Shown here: positions 18,472 through 27,585 of the stretch, piece after piece
How the letters are laid out: each line of letters starts with the position of its first letter
Numbering within the stretch: the first letter of the stretch is position 1
NCBI GenBank assembly: GCA_964654695.1
Contig: CAZZKJ010000004.1
Span: 1 to 64,000, forward strand
Direction of reading: 5' to 3'
Length of the DNA stretch: 64,000 bases
Source of the DNA: CAZZKJ01 sp964654695
Lineage (GTDB): Bacteria; Krumholzibacteriota; Krumholzibacteriia; WVZY01
Notes under the pieces: model-generated
The model's database searches: none
The model's input: the letters and a program-made list of their open reading frames with translations, nothing else
Told to the model about the DNA's origin: nothing
Made by a program: the position numbers and the translations under genes

Positions 18472-20111
18472 TATTTTGCTTCACCACCCGAATCGCTTTG
18501 GCTGTCTTCTGCAGCGGAGATCTCATCCTCGGTATCAGAAATCTCCGGATCTGCGGCCCATTCATGGCCGCCGGAGCTTGCGGCCGGTTTCTCCAGCGTA
18601 AATTCGACCGGCTGGGATACCTCTGCTTCTGTTGCTCGTACAGGTTTTATGGTGCTTATGAATTTATTAACCGACGGCTCCATGCGGCTTAAAAACGGTT
18701 TGGGATAAACTCCCATCAAAACGATCATAATGACGATCGGTACGAACACCAGTATTTCGCGCGGCGAGAGATCTTTCAGGGCCTTGTTTGCCGAGTCTTT
18801 TATTTGACCGAAGAAAACCCTCTGGTACATCCACAGCATGTAGATGGCCCCCAGGACCACACCCGTTCCGGCAAGCGCGGCCAGGATCGCTTTGAACTTG
18901 AATACACCCATAAGAATCAAGAACTCGCCTACAAAACCGTTTAGAGGTGGAAGACCGATGGAAGACAGCGTGGCGAGCATGAAAAGAACCGCGTAAAAAG
19001 GCATCGGTCCGGCAATGCCGCCGTACGCTGCCATAAGCCGGGTGTGCCGCCTTTCGTATATCACACCCACGAGCAGGAACAGCGCCCCGGTTGACAGACC
19101 GTGGTTGAGCATTTGATAAACGGCTCCTTCCACGGCCTGGACATTGAGAACAAACAGGCCGAGCATGACGAATCCGAGATGCGATACCGATGAATAAGCG
19201 ACGAGCTTTTTTGCATCCTTCTGCACCATGGCTACAAGAGCCCCGTAGATAATTCCCGCGACGGCCAGGCCGGTAATAACCGGCGTCATCTTCAAAGCTG
19301 CTTCCGGGAAAAGCGGCATGGCGAAGCGCAGGAAACCGTAAGTTCCCATCTTGAGAAGAACACCGGCGAGGATGACGCTGCCCGCGGTAGGAGCTTCGAC
19401 GTGCGCGTCCGGAAGCCATGTATGAAACGGAAACATCGGCACTTTCACGGCAAACGACAGCGCAAATGCGAGGAAAAGCAGCATCCGGGCGCTCTCCCCC
19501 AGGCTGACATTATAGAGGTCGGCCAGGTTGAACGTCAGGACGCCCGTCTGCGATTTGTGCGCGAACGCCAGCACCAGTATCGCAACCAGCATTAGCAGGG
19601 AGCCCGCCATGGTATATATAAAAAACTTTATGGTTGCGTAGATGCGCCTTTCCCCTCCCCACATACCGATAAGGAAATACATCGGTATCAGCATGAGTTC
19701 CCAGAAAACATAAAATAGAAACATATCGAGCGCTATGAAAGTACCCAGCATAGCCGTTTCCAGAAGAAGCATGAACAGGTAGAATTCCTTGACCCTGCTG
19801 GCAACCGCATTGAACGAGCTGAGAACCGTAATCGGCATCAGGAACGTTACCAGCAGGTAGAGAAACAGGCTGAGACCGTCGATACCGATATGATACGATA
19901 TGCCGAGCGACGGAATCCACGGCAGGCTGCGCTCGAACTGCATATCGGCCACCGTTTTGAAATCAGCAAAGATTTTTAGGGACAGAATAAAAGCCACTAC
20001 CGTCACCAGCAAAGTGAACCATTTCATCGCTCCGGGCTTTTCGCGGGGAAACACGACCAGGGCAAGCGCCCCCAAAAGAGGCAAGAATGTTATGCAGGTC
20101 AATAGATCCAC
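18471..20111 (-). CDS. nuoM: NADH-quinone oxidoreductase subunit M
   Basis: 546 residues, GTG start at 20111, four bases after the nuoL stop. Antiporter-like pumping subunit. Motifs: YHIGIDGLSLFLYLLVTFLM, FYVFWELMLIPMYFLIG (conserved Glu), FAVKVPMFPFHTWLPDAHVE (conserved Lys and HTWLPDAH), VAYSSVSHLGFVMLGLF and IGLPPLNGFVGEF. A ~50-residue acidic, Ser-rich tail after the last membrane segment (ending EDSQSDSGGEAK) is longer than in the E. coli protein and looks lineage-specific. Confidence 0.97.
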   Translation of the reverse strand: MDLLTCITFLPLLGALALVVFPREKPGAMKWFTLLVTVVAFILSLKIFADFKTVADMQFERSLPWIPSLGISYHIGIDGLSLFLYLLVTFLMPITVLSSFNAVASRVKEFYLFMLLLETAMLGTFIALDMFLFYVFWELMLIPMYFLIGMWGGERRIYATIKFFIYTMAGSLLMLVAILVLAFAHKSQTGVLTFNLADLYNVSLGESARMLLFLAFALSFAVKVPMFPFHTWLPDAHVEAPTAGSVILAGVLLKMGTYGFLRFAMPLFPEAALKMTPVITGLAVAGIIYGALVAMVQKDAKKLVAYSSVSHLGFVMLGLFVLNVQAVEGAVYQMLNHGLSTGALFLLVGVIYERRHTRLMAAYGGIAGPMPFYAVLFMLATLSSIGLPPLNGFVGEFLILMGVFKFKAILAALAGTGVVLGAIYMLWMYQRVFFGQIKDSANKALKDLSPREILVFVPIVIMIVLMGVYPKPFLSRMEPSVNKFISTIKPVRATEAEVSQPVEFTLEKPAASSGGHEWAADPEISDTEDEISAAEDSQSDSGGEAK

Positions 20112-20114
20112 GGC

Positions 20115-22109
20115 TTACATCACCATCTTGTACAGCAGGTATAGAACGCCTATGAGCATGAAAAGCGCGTATGTTCTCACGACACCGGTTTCGACCATTC
20201 TTAGAGCCGAACCCGCCAGACGGGCGGTTATCCCCAGGGCATTGATAAGACCGTCGATAATCCTGGCGTCGATCAATCCGAAAAGAACTTTGTCCGACAG
20301 AAAATATCCCGGCCGAACCACCGATCCCCTGTAGATCTCATCAACGAAATATTTGTTATAAACCGCCTTGTACATTCCGCCGAGCTTGATCGCGAGTTTT
20401 GCCGGAATCTCCGGGTTTTTTATGTAGAAACGGTGGGCCGTCAGTATACCGATCAGACCCGCAAGCACGGATAAAGCCATAAGCCCGATTTCGGTTCCGC
20501 GGCCGGCGGATGCGGCCGCCGCCGATTCAACCGCGCCCGAGTGGACCGAAGCACCGCCCGCAGCCACCACCGGGGCGAGAAAATGATGAAACCAGTTGCT
20601 CCCGCCGAGCACTTCGGGGATACCGGCAAATCCCGCCAGAAGCGATCCCGCGGCAAGTATAATCAGCGGCACGCTCATAACCATGGGCGATTCGTGCAGA
20701 TGGCGCGAAACCTCATCGGTGTATCTCCTTTTTCCAAAAAACGGCACGAACACCGCGCGGAAGATATAGAAGGCCGTTATACCTGCCGCCGCATACGCCA
20801 CCGCCCAGATGAGCGCGGGAAACCATGCCGGCGTAAAGCGTGAGGAAAAAGCGCTCCAGAGAATCTCGTCCTTGGAGAAAAATCCCGAAAACGGAGGTAT
20901 TCCGGAGATTGCAAGAGAGGCCGCGAAAAAAGCAGCGGCGGTAATTTTCATCCTCTTCCATAGGGCGCCCATTTTGAACATGTCCTGCTCGCCGCCCATC
21001 GCATGAATGACGCTGCCTGCGCACAAAAACAGGCAGGCTTTAAAAAACGCATGCGTCATCAGGTGAAAAATGCCGGCCGTGAAGGCTCCCATGCCAACGG
21101 CGACAAACATGTAGCCGAGCTGGCTGATGGTGGAATACGCCAGCACCTTTTTTATGTCTTTCTGGCAGATCCCGATAGTCGCGGCAAGGAATGCCGTGAG
21201 GGCTCCGATCGACGCAACCGTCATCATCGCGGCGGGACTAAGCGCGTACAAGAAAGACAATCTGGCGACCATGTAGACGCCGGCCGTCACCATGGTCGCC
21301 GCATGTATGAGCGCGCTTACAGGAGTCGGACCGGCCATGGCGTCTGGAAGCCATACGTAGAGCGGTATTTGCGCGGACTTGCCGCACGCGCCGATAAAAA
21401 GAAGTATCCCGGCGGCCGAAGCTACTGCCGCAAAATCCGACGGATGAGAAAAGATCATTTGCTTTAACGCTGTCGTGTCGAGCGTGCCGTGTCCCAGCCT
21501 GGAGGTATGCGTATAAATCAGAAACATCCCCAGGAGAAAAGCAAGATCGCCGATTCTGTTCACTATAAAAGCTTTTTTCCCGGCGGCGGCTTTTTCGACA
21601 TCGCCAAACCAGAAACCTATTAAAAGATAAGAACACAATCCTACACCTTCCCAACCGACGAAAAGAAGCGGCAGGTTCTTGGCGGTAACAAGGGTAAGCA
21701 TCGCGAACATGAAAAGATTTAAATAAGAGAAATATCTCGAATAACCTCTGTCGCCCCGCATATAACCGATCGAATAAAAATGGATGACGGTGCCGATCCC
21801 GGTCACAACCAGCACCATCACCATGGACAGGGCATCGATTGTAAAAGCAATATCCAGGCGCAGCGCACCCGATTCTATCCATGGAAACAACACGCATGTA
21901 AAAACACGCTCCGATTCCTCGAGCGCCAGCATGGTTTTGAATATTAGCGCTGCGGCCGCAAAGGACGACAGAGGCGCAGCGCAGCCGATAAAGCTGATTA
22001 CGCCCTCCCTGGGACCGCGCTCTTTATGCGCGAAAGCGAGCGCAATGAAACCGTTTATTATCGCGCCCGCCAGCGGCGCCAATGGAATTATCGGCAGAAG
22101 ATTATTCAT
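20115..22109 (-). CDS. nuoL: NADH-quinone oxidoreductase subunit L
   Basis: 664 residues from ATG 22109 (MNNLLPIIPLAPLAG), preferred over an in-frame TTG at 22121 that would overlap the nuoK region. Largest pumping subunit: 14 or more membrane helices, FTIDALSMVMVLVVTGIGT, FVGWEGVGLCSYLLIGFWF, KSAQIPLYVWLPDAMAGPTP, ISQLGYMFVAVG and ISGIPPFSGFFSKDEILWS. The C-terminal part, with a long amphipathic region around KAVYNKYFVDEIYR, matches the lateral helix that spans the other pump subunits. Expected length for the family. Confidence 0.97.
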   Translation of the reverse strand: MNNLLPIIPLAPLAGAIINGFIALAFAHKERGPREGVISFIGCAAPLSSFAAAALIFKTMLALEESERVFTCVLFPWIESGALRLDIAFTIDALSMVMVLVVTGIGTVIHFYSIGYMRGDRGYSRYFSYLNLFMFAMLTLVTAKNLPLLFVGWEGVGLCSYLLIGFWFGDVEKAAAGKKAFIVNRIGDLAFLLGMFLIYTHTSRLGHGTLDTTALKQMIFSHPSDFAAVASAAGILLFIGACGKSAQIPLYVWLPDAMAGPTPVSALIHAATMVTAGVYMVARLSFLYALSPAAMMTVASIGALTAFLAATIGICQKDIKKVLAYSTISQLGYMFVAVGMGAFTAGIFHLMTHAFFKACLFLCAGSVIHAMGGEQDMFKMGALWKRMKITAAAFFAASLAISGIPPFSGFFSKDEILWSAFSSRFTPAWFPALIWAVAYAAAGITAFYIFRAVFVPFFGKRRYTDEVSRHLHESPMVMSVPLIILAAGSLLAGFAGIPEVLGGSNWFHHFLAPVVAAGGASVHSGAVESAAAASAGRGTEIGLMALSVLAGLIGILTAHRFYIKNPEIPAKLAIKLGGMYKAVYNKYFVDEIYRGSVVRPGYFLSDKVLFGLIDARIIDGLINALGITARLAGSALRMVETGVVRTYALFMLIGVLYLLYKMVM

Positions 22110-22117
22110 ATCATCCG

Positions 22118-22420
22118 TCAATCCCGCATCAGGGTAAAATCATCCGCGTGAACGGTTCTGCGGTTTCTGAAAAGCATGACCACAATCGCCAACCCCACGG
22201 CTATCTCCGCCGCCGCGACGGCCATTATGAAGAACGCGAACACGTGCCCGTCCATACTCCCCGTGTACCGAGCAAATGCTACAAAAGACAAATTAGAGGC
22301 GTTGAGCATGAGTTCGATCGACATGAAAATGCATATAAGGTTCCTGCGAAGCAGAACTCCGAACACTCCAATGAAAAACAAAACCGCGCTCAAATAGAGA
22401 TAATGATGAATGGTTATCAT
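22118..22420 (-). CDS. nuoK: NADH-quinone oxidoreductase subunit K
   Basis: 100 residues from ATG 22420 (MITIHHYLYL), two bases after the nuoJ stop; a TTG at 22426 is less likely. Three membrane helices. The family's two buried glutamates are visible in FMSIELMLNASNLSF and AAEIAVGLAIVVMLFR. Membrane-arm proton channel component between nuoJ and nuoL. Confidence 0.97.
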   Translation of the reverse strand: MITIHHYLYLSAVLFFIGVFGVLLRRNLICIFMSIELMLNASNLSFVAFARYTGSMDGHVFAFFIMAVAAAEIAVGLAIVVMLFRNRRTVHADDFTLMRD

Positions 22421-22422
22421 CG

Positions 22423-22917
22423 TCAAATCACCTTTTTCGCAAGAATAACGACTCCTACAACCGCCGCCAGGAGCACCGCCGAGATTATTTCAAATGGATA
22501 AAGATACGCGCTGAGCATCAGATCCCCCACCTTGTCGATGTTGCCAAAACTGTCGGCGACGAATGATTCCTTCAAAGGCATCGAACCGATGGCCTTGATA
22601 AAGGCATATAATCCCATGCCCGCCGCGGCCGCGATGATGACCGTTTTAACCGCGCCGACGGGAGGTTCGGTCATCTCATCCCGGCTGAGGTTTAGAAGCA
22701 TAATGGTAAAAATTATGAGAACCATTATTGCTCCCGCGTATAAAAGTATCTGCAACGCGAAAACAAATCCGGCGTGCAGCATCGCATAAAGGCAGGCCAG
22801 AGAACACATAGCTACTACCATGGCCACAGCGCCGTCGAGCGGGTTCCTTCTTGAAACCATAACCAGGCCGCCGAGTACCGCTATACCGCCGAAAATGTAA
22901 AATACCGCCTGCTCCAT
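22423..22917 (-). CDS. nuoJ: NADH-quinone oxidoreductase subunit J
   Basis: 164 residues, five predicted membrane helices. Family features include YIFGGIAVLGGLVMVSRRNP, the conserved LYAMLHAGFVFALQILLYAG and the pi-bulge-like IMVLIIFTIMLL, followed by RDEMTEPP. It is preceded by only 60 bases after nuoH, where nuoI is normally found; that gap has no coding capacity. Confidence 0.96.
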   Translation of the reverse strand: MEQAVFYIFGGIAVLGGLVMVSRRNPLDGAVAMVVAMCSLACLYAMLHAGFVFALQILLYAGAIMVLIIFTIMLLNLSRDEMTEPPVGAVKTVIIAAAAGMGLYAFIKAIGSMPLKESFVADSFGNIDKVGDLMLSAYLYPFEIISAVLLAAVVGVVILAKKVI

Positions 22918-22977
22918 CGTACTTCCTTCACTCAGTTTCTGCAGCGCACGCTATCGGCCGGTGCCGGTCATCCGGTT

Positions 22978-24258
22978 TCAACGGCCCGCGATCAGCAGCA
23001 ATAAGCCCGTAGCGAAAATATTGGCAAAAGCGAGAGGGATCAGATTTTTCCATCCCAGCCGCATCAGCTGATCATATCTGAATCTGGGCAGCGTCCACCT
23101 TACCCATATAAAAAACCATGAAAAGAATAAAAGCTTAAACATGAATGAACCGAACTGTGCCGAAGCTGCTATAATTTTCGCGCTCCAGGCCGGCCAATCG
23201 GCATTCCACAAACGAAAAGTTAATAAAGTGAATACCGCCGCGCAGAGAAAAGCAATGACCGCGAGCGCCGCGCCTTCGCGGTCGCGCGAATCTTTCCAGA
23301 TACCGCGGAGGTTTTTTGAATAAGTAATGAACAACACTCCCGCCGCAACCGACACCACAACCGCGCTAAGCAGCATCACGCGCAAAACCGCCAGGGAATG
23401 TGCCACAAGCTCGTCCGTCGGCAGGTACGGAACCTGCCATCCGCCGAAGAAGAGCGTCGCAATAAGCGCCGCAGACAGTACTATCGCCACATATTCTCCC
23501 ATGTAAAAAAGAGCAAATCGAATACCGCTGTATTCTACATGGTATCCTGCGACTATTTCGGATTCGCCCTCGGGAAGATCGAACGGATTGCGGTTGGTTT
23601 CCGCAAAAGCCGCCGCCAGGAAAATGACGAAACCCAACGGCTGTACGAATATCCCCCATTTTGGCAGGAATCCGAAAAGCAGTTCTCCCTGGCCGCCCAC
23701 GATGGTATTGAGCTGGGTGGAACCGTATACCATGAATATACCCACAATCGACAAACCCAGGGGAAGTTCATAGCTTATCATCTGAGCGGATGATCTCAGA
23801 CCTCCCAGGAGAGAGAAATTGTTGTTGGACGCCCATCCGGCCAGGACGATACCGTAAACATTCAGCGAAGTAAGGGCCAGCACGTAGAGGATACCTGCGT
23901 TTATATCTGATACCTGCATCGGCACGTCCCATGCGCCTATCTTTATGTTATCTGCGAATGGTATGACGGCAAAAGCCGATAAAATAACTGTAAAACCGAT
24001 AAAAGGAGCGAGTAAAAAATAGAACCGATGCACTTCCGCCGGAACCAGCAGTTCTTTTACCAGGAGTTTTATAACATCCGCGAAGTTATGGAGGAATCCA
24101 CCCAGCCTGAAACCCAGGATGGTTGCGCGGTTTGGTCCCACCCTGTCCTGAATGAAAGCAGCGCCCTTGCGTTCAAACCAGATCAATAATGGTATGAACG
24201 ACAAGGCCACCGCCCAAATGAAAACTGCTTTCCCGGCTAGTATAAGATAGAATGCCAT
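22978..24258 (-). CDS. nuoH: NADH-quinone oxidoreductase subunit H (long form)
   Basis: 426 residues, about 90-100 longer than the E. coli protein. Forms part of the quinone site at the junction of the two arms. Motifs: ERKGAAFIQDRVGPNRA, RLGGFLHNFADVIKLLVKE, LGGLRSSAQMISYELPLGLS, FAETNRNPFDLPEGESEIVAGYHVEYSG split across the loop that contacts nuoB/nuoD, and FFIWVRWTLPRFRYDQLMRLGW. Extra length lies mainly in additional hydrophobic segments between YSGIRFALFYMGEY and the terminal helix. Separated from nuoG by 182 bases carrying a repeat element. Confidence 0.97.
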   Translation of the reverse strand: MAFYLILAGKAVFIWAVALSFIPLLIWFERKGAAFIQDRVGPNRATILGFRLGGFLHNFADVIKLLVKELLVPAEVHRFYFLLAPFIGFTVILSAFAVIPFADNIKIGAWDVPMQVSDINAGILYVLALTSLNVYGIVLAGWASNNNFSLLGGLRSSAQMISYELPLGLSIVGIFMVYGSTQLNTIVGGQGELLFGFLPKWGIFVQPLGFVIFLAAAFAETNRNPFDLPEGESEIVAGYHVEYSGIRFALFYMGEYVAIVLSAALIATLFFGGWQVPYLPTDELVAHSLAVLRVMLLSAVVVSVAAGVLFITYSKNLRGIWKDSRDREGAALAVIAFLCAAVFTLLTFRLWNADWPAWSAKIIAASAQFGSFMFKLLFFSWFFIWVRWTLPRFRYDQLMRLGWKNLIPLAFANIFATGLLLLIAGR

Positions 24259-24342
24259 TTTCTTTCAAACACGCATTGAGCCGCGCGCGCCCCGGGCTGA
24301 GATATCCCCTGCTGTTCCCGGGGGGTGGGAGCCGATGAGGTA

Positions 24343-24396
24343 CCCCGCGGCGCAGTTTTTCACGAGCACAGGGGTGATCGATGACAGGACCCGCGC
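24343..24396 (-). repeat. Intergenic repeat copy B, between nuoG and nuoH
   Basis: 54 bases that are the near-exact reverse complement of 27495-27549: only two short differences (gc versus t, and one t/c change) across the length. The surrounding 182-base nuoG-nuoH gap has no ORF. Flanking bases on the far side also weakly match the copy A flank, so the element is probably longer than the core. Non-coding; could be a REP- or MITE-like element or an RNA processing/folding site. Confidence 0.8.
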
Positions 24397-24440
24397 ATCC
24401 CCAAGTTCGACAATGCTGAAGGAAATTTTAACCCTAAACA

Positions 24441-26084
24441 CTATGACTCCTCATTTTTCGGCCGTCCAATTGTCATACCGGTTGTGGGGAGATTTTCCAA
24501 GCCGGCATTCTTAAAGGCGCCTTCCTCGCTTGAAATCGCTTTTCTTACGCTCTTTATATCCGCGAATCCCGAACCCGGAGAAATCCTTTCGAGCAGTTCG
24601 GAAAGAACCTTCCATTGGCTCCGGCCCGCCGGTTGAAGATCGAACCCCTCGGGAACAAAGTTATTACCCACGTTCGCGGGATGAAGTTGCTGGGCTCTCT
24701 GCTGAAAATTAACGATGATACCTTCTTTTTCGGCAAAGGTCATCCCGGCTATGACGGCATCCGCCCTTTCGGCCGGATGCGTCATGCAGGCGGCCAGCAC
24801 GATTGCCGCGGAAGCGTGAGAAAACACATCATCAAGTACAGGTGTTACATCGTAATCGAATCCGCAGGCGAGTATTATTCCGCTATTTCCCAATTTCTGT
24901 TTGATTTGAGCGCCGCCCGCCTCTCCGGAGCTTTCTTTCATATCTATAATTGAAAGCCCAAGAAGCTCGGCACTCTTCAGATTGCAATGCCCGTCCGCGC
25001 GTTTTAGCAGACTATCCTCTTCGCCGTCGGGGACATGCAGCACTGAACATAATAGAGCGTCTCCCAGATGCTCTAAAGCGAGTCGTTTCATCAGGAACAT
25101 CTCTTCCAGCGTGCACGTTGCAGAAACGAGGAGAACGATATTTTTGCCAGGTGATGAACCAGTGCCCCTTCCAACGATGAGTTTCAACACAGCTTCAAGG
25201 GCCTCCTCATAAGTTACTTCTACGGCCGAATTCTGTTTTTTTACCAGATGGGCTCCGGCGCGGCCTTCATTTACGAACTTGTAATTCAGCCTGCCTTCAT
25301 CGCACATCCAGTATCCGTTGACCTCCGGATTATGGCGCGGCCGAATTCTGAATATCTTACCGTCCCTGTGATCGAGCACAACCGAACACCCGCGCGAACA
25401 AGTAGTGCACACAGACGGTGTTTTCTTCAGAAACCAGGCCGGCGAATTGAAGCGAAAATCCCGTGACGTAAGAGCGCCTACGGGACAAAGGTCCACCGTG
25501 TTGAGCGAGTAGGGGCTCGTTACCTCCATTCCCGGAAAAGCAGTCAGATAAGCACCGTGCCCCCTGCCGGCGATGTAGAGTTCTTCCCTGCCGGCGATAT
25601 CGCGCAGGAAGCGCACGCAGCGGTCGCAGAGTACGCAGCGCTCCTGGTCGAGAACAAGAGTTTTCCCCAAAACCGTTGCCTTGCGTTTCTTATGCCTGGT
25701 GAATTCCATAAAACTGTCTTGAAGATCATGCTCCATGTAATAATCCTGAAGTTTGCATTCTCCTGCTTTATCGCAAATCGGGCAGTCGAGAGGATGATTG
25801 AGCAGAAGAAATTCCTCGACACCCGCTCTAACCCGTTTCGCTTTCTCGCTCTGCGTTTCAACGATCATGCCGTCACGCACCGGGATGTTGCACGATATTA
25901 CAAGCTGCCGTCCTCTTTCGGTAACCAGTTCCACCTGGCACATGCGGCAGTTTCCATCAGGACCCAGGCCGGGGTGATAGCAGAAATGCGGCACCTTGAT
26001 GCCAACGCTGCCGCAGGCCCGCAGAAGGTTCAGATCTTTTCGGACTTCGTAATCCCTGCCGTCTATGTTCAGTTTTACAGTCAT
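24441..26084 (-). CDS. nuoG: NADH-quinone oxidoreductase subunit G (short form)
   Basis: 547 residues, much shorter than the ~900-residue E. coli form because the molybdopterin-oxidoreductase-like region is reduced. Iron-sulfur sites are in order: [2Fe-2S] cysteines in LLRACGSVGIKVPHFC and GNCRMCQVEL; the His/Cys [4Fe-4S] group in NHPLDCPICDKAGECKLQDY; two CxxC groups in RCVLCDRCVRF; and CTTCSRGC with the later MCDEGR. It carries electrons from nuoE/nuoF towards nuoI/nuoB in the peripheral arm. ATG 26084 lies 15 bases after the nuoF stop. Confidence 0.96.
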   Translation of the reverse strand: MTVKLNIDGRDYEVRKDLNLLRACGSVGIKVPHFCYHPGLGPDGNCRMCQVELVTERGRQLVISCNIPVRDGMIVETQSEKAKRVRAGVEEFLLLNHPLDCPICDKAGECKLQDYYMEHDLQDSFMEFTRHKKRKATVLGKTLVLDQERCVLCDRCVRFLRDIAGREELYIAGRGHGAYLTAFPGMEVTSPYSLNTVDLCPVGALTSRDFRFNSPAWFLKKTPSVCTTCSRGCSVVLDHRDGKIFRIRPRHNPEVNGYWMCDEGRLNYKFVNEGRAGAHLVKKQNSAVEVTYEEALEAVLKLIVGRGTGSSPGKNIVLLVSATCTLEEMFLMKRLALEHLGDALLCSVLHVPDGEEDSLLKRADGHCNLKSAELLGLSIIDMKESSGEAGGAQIKQKLGNSGIILACGFDYDVTPVLDDVFSHASAAIVLAACMTHPAERADAVIAGMTFAEKEGIIVNFQQRAQQLHPANVGNNFVPEGFDLQPAGRSQWKVLSELLERISPGSGFADIKSVRKAISSEEGAFKNAGLENLPTTGMTIGRPKNEES

Positions 26085-26099
26085 CTTTGCCGCCGCTTC

Positions 26100-27395
26100 C
26101 TAGGCAGGGGCCTTCGCATCAGGTTTCGATGCGAGCGGGCATCCTTTGTTGTTTATGTGCGCTTCAAACTCCGAACGAAACTTCGTAACATAGCTTTCCA
26201 CCGGCATGGCCGCGGCGTCGCTCAGCACGCATACTGTCGTTCCCTTCATGTTGCCGCATATGCGAAGAAGCAGGTCCAGATCGCTTATTTTGCCTTTGCC
26301 GTTCTCGATTCTCCGGATTATTCTCGCCATCCATTCCGTGCCCTCCCGGCAGGGAGGACATTGAGCGCACGACTCATGCGCATAGAAGCGGCTCACCACC
26401 GCGAGCGCGCGAACAAGGCAGATATCTTCGCTCAGCACCATAATCGCGCCCGAACCCAGCATTGACCCTTTTGATGCAATGGATTCATAATCCAGACTGG
26501 TCTCGCGGACTTCCTCCGCCGTCAGTATGGGGCTTGATGATCCCCCGGGTATTACCGCCTTGAGTTTCTTTTTTCCTTTCAGGCCGCCGGCGCGCGTTTC
26601 TATGAACTCCCATAAATTTATTCCAAACTCCTGCTCGTACACACCCGGCTTTTCCACCATGCCGCTTACCGAAAAGAGCATCGTACCCGTGCTCTTGGGG
26701 GTTCCCATCTTCGCATACGCTTCGGATCCTTCATTTATTATTAAGGGCAGGTTGGAAAGGGTTTCGACGTTGTTCACAACGGTCGGACATCCGAAAACGC
26801 CGACAACAGCCGGAAAGGGCGGCTTGGGCCGGGGTTGGCCTTTTTTGCCTTCTAGTGATTCGATCAATCCGGTTTCCTCGCCGCAAATATATGCACCGGC
26901 CCCGCGGTGAACGACTATTTCGAGATCGAATCCGGACCCCATGATATTTCCGCCCAAATATCCTGCTTCGCGGGCTTCTTCGACGGCTTCTTCCAGTCTT
27001 TTTATGGGGAATACGTATTCTCCGCGGACGTAGACAAAAGCCTTGTGAATACCTACCGCGTAGCAGGCGATAATTATTCCCTCGATAAGAAGGTGGGGAT
27101 CTTTTTCGAGTATCTGCCTGTCCTTAAAAGTTCCCGGCTCTCCCTCATCGGCGTTAACGCACAAGTATTTCGGCGTATCTATATTTCCGGGCACGAAACC
27201 CCATTTAACGCCCGCCGAAAATCCGGCTCCGCCCCTGCCCCTAAGACCGGAATTTTTTACTTCCTCTATGATGCTTTCTCCGCTTCTGTCGAATATTTTT
27301 TTCAACGACGCATAGCCGCCGGCAGATTCGTAGACGATTCGGGTATGGGAATTTTTCTTATCGAAGTTAGCGCTTATTATTTTTTTTGATGTCAT
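26100..27395 (-). CDS. nuoF: NADH-quinone oxidoreductase subunit F
   Basis: 431 residues, standard length. NADH- and FMN-binding subunit: GLRGRGGAGFSAGVKWGF (NADH site), AGAYICGEETGLIESLEG (FMN site) and CAQCPPCREGTEWM (three of the [4Fe-4S] N3 ligands; fourth in MKGTTVCVLSDAA). All expected ligands are present. Electron entry point of complex I, paired with nuoE. Separated from nuoE by a 190-base gap that holds repeat copy A. Confidence 0.97.
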   Translation of the reverse strand: MTSKKIISANFDKKNSHTRIVYESAGGYASLKKIFDRSGESIIEEVKNSGLRGRGGAGFSAGVKWGFVPGNIDTPKYLCVNADEGEPGTFKDRQILEKDPHLLIEGIIIACYAVGIHKAFVYVRGEYVFPIKRLEEAVEEAREAGYLGGNIMGSGFDLEIVVHRGAGAYICGEETGLIESLEGKKGQPRPKPPFPAVVGVFGCPTVVNNVETLSNLPLIINEGSEAYAKMGTPKSTGTMLFSVSGMVEKPGVYEQEFGINLWEFIETRAGGLKGKKKLKAVIPGGSSSPILTAEEVRETSLDYESIASKGSMLGSGAIMVLSEDICLVRALAVVSRFYAHESCAQCPPCREGTEWMARIIRRIENGKGKISDLDLLLRICGNMKGTTVCVLSDAAAMPVESYVTKFRSEFEAHINNKGCPLASKPDAKAPA

Positions 27396-27459
27396 ATTCT
27401 TTCAGGAATCCATCTCGAGATCCAGCGGCCTGCGGGGCGCCGGGCTTTCAGAGCGCCCA

Positions 27460-27578
27460 ATCGATACCACCCGCGTTTGCTTGGGCTAAAGGCCGCGCGG
27501 GTCCTGTCATCGATCACCCCGCGTGCTCGTGAAAAATTGCGCCGCGGGGGCCCCATCGATGCCACCCGCGCTAGCTTG
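27460..27578 (+). repeat. Intergenic repeat copy A, between nuoE and nuoF
   Basis: A core at 27495-27549 matches 24343-24396 in inverted orientation. It is bracketed by a 24-base direct repeat (27460-27483 and 27555-27578, 21 of 24 identical, starting atcgat and ending gcttg). The 190-base gap has no credible ORF (the 65-codon frame across it is composition-driven). Such a bracketed core is the layout of a short mobile or REP-type element. Confidence 0.78.
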
Positions 27579-27585
27579 AGTTCGA

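Noticed and set aside
25557..26465. 302-codon plus-strand frame
   Set aside because: It lies antisense to nuoG and nuoF, whose iron-sulfur motifs are unmistakable; it shows no domain and crosses the gene boundary.
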